NCBI RefSeq assembly: GCF_005145045.1
Contig: NZ_CP039691.1
Span: forward strand, 2,368,001-2,432,000
DNA from: Agrobacterium larrymoorei
GTDB lineage: Bacteria > Pseudomonadota > Alphaproteobacteria > Rhizobiales > Rhizobiaceae
Direction: 5' to 3'
Length of the DNA stretch: 64,000 bases
Part shown: positions 61,671-64,000 of the stretch, piece after piece
Numbering within the stretch: the first letter of the stretch is position 1
How the letters are laid out: each line of letters starts with the position of its first letter
Program-made: the position numbers and the translations under genes
Notes under the pieces: generated by a model
What the model saw: only the letters and a program-made list of their open reading frames with translations
The model's database searches: none
What the model was told of the DNA's origin: nothing

Positions 61671-61717
61671 TTTCTTCTGGCGTAAAACTGACATTTATCA
61701 TGTTACGCCAGAAGAAA
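61671..61717. other. Perfect 15-bp hairpin between ctaD and ctaB
   Basis: tttcttctggcgtaa (61671-61685) pairs exactly with 61703-61717 across a 17-base loop. It begins 17 bases past the ctaD stop codon. No T-run follows on the minus strand, so it is more likely an mRNA-stabilising or processing hairpin for ctaC-ctaD than a full terminator. Confidence 0.75.
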
Positions 61718-61734
61718 CGCTCGGACAAAATGCC

Positions 61735-64000
<2,266 letters not shown>

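Overview
The window looks like chromosomal DNA of a Rhizobiaceae alphaproteobacterium, most probably Agrobacterium or a close Rhizobium. The signs are a GANTC-type CcrM methylase, a BioR/BioY pair with the alphaproteobacterial BioR box, an iron-sulfur APS reductase (CysH) with CysDN, a ctaC-ctaD-ctaB-ctaG-ctaE oxidase operon followed by DUF983 and SURF1, a malate:quinone oxidoreductase, and RIME-like palindromic intergenic repeats. GC is high in most genes (39 of 60 bases in 4561-4620) and clearly lower in two accessory stretches. No plasmid, phage or CRISPR genes were seen.

Layout. 1-5970 is sulfate assimilation: sbp-cysT-cysW read leftward, and cysH-cysD-cysN read rightward from a shared 0.5 kb control region. 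6061-10416 is a tight five-gene leftward operon: CDP-glycerol-type transferase, HAD phosphatase, LicC-like nucleotidyltransferase, Asp/Glu racemase and methyltransferase. It lies between the cysN terminator and tRNA-Pro(CGG) and looks like an undescribed pathway for a phosphodiester-linked surface group. 10894-21673 holds lipoproteins, mqo, tRNA-Gln, a metallo-beta-lactamase-fold protein, a VapBC pair, DUF1499, ppdK and a Tat-exported VOC protein. 21745-24012 is a low-GC module: an Lrp regulator divergent from an EamA exporter that is translationally coupled to a 2OG-Fe(II) oxygenase.

24141-36577 carries a chemoreceptor, smc, a Tat-type DsbA-like protein, DciA, mutY with two small coupled genes, ccrM and a periplasmic repeat protein. 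36567-38481 is a biotin-uptake locus: bioR, two BioR boxes, bioY, and a coupled DUF1284 gene. 38628-50315 holds a HAD phosphatase, thrC, an M16 peptidase, a GNAT enzyme, a DISM-PAS-GGDEF-EAL protein, a zinc-ribbon peptidase, CsbD, AlgH, a DsbD-N-like protein and a peroxiredoxin. 50453-53139 is a Zn/Mn-type ABC importer behind a Zur-like dyad and a 40-residue membrane ORF.

53215-54460 is an IS4-like element inserted into a palindromic repeat; its transposase seems to have lost the segment carrying the catalytic Glu. 54618-64000 runs leftward: ctaC (partial), ctaD, ctaB, a 43-residue membrane protein, ctaG, ctaE, DUF983, SURF1, then ispH-thrB-rnhA and a Dabb protein. The cytochrome aa3 oxidase is thus encoded together with its heme-O synthase and copper/heme assembly factors.

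The best candidates for something undescribed are the five-gene operon, the Lrp/exporter/oxygenase module, the BioY-coupled DUF1284 protein, and the small ORF in front of the metal importer.
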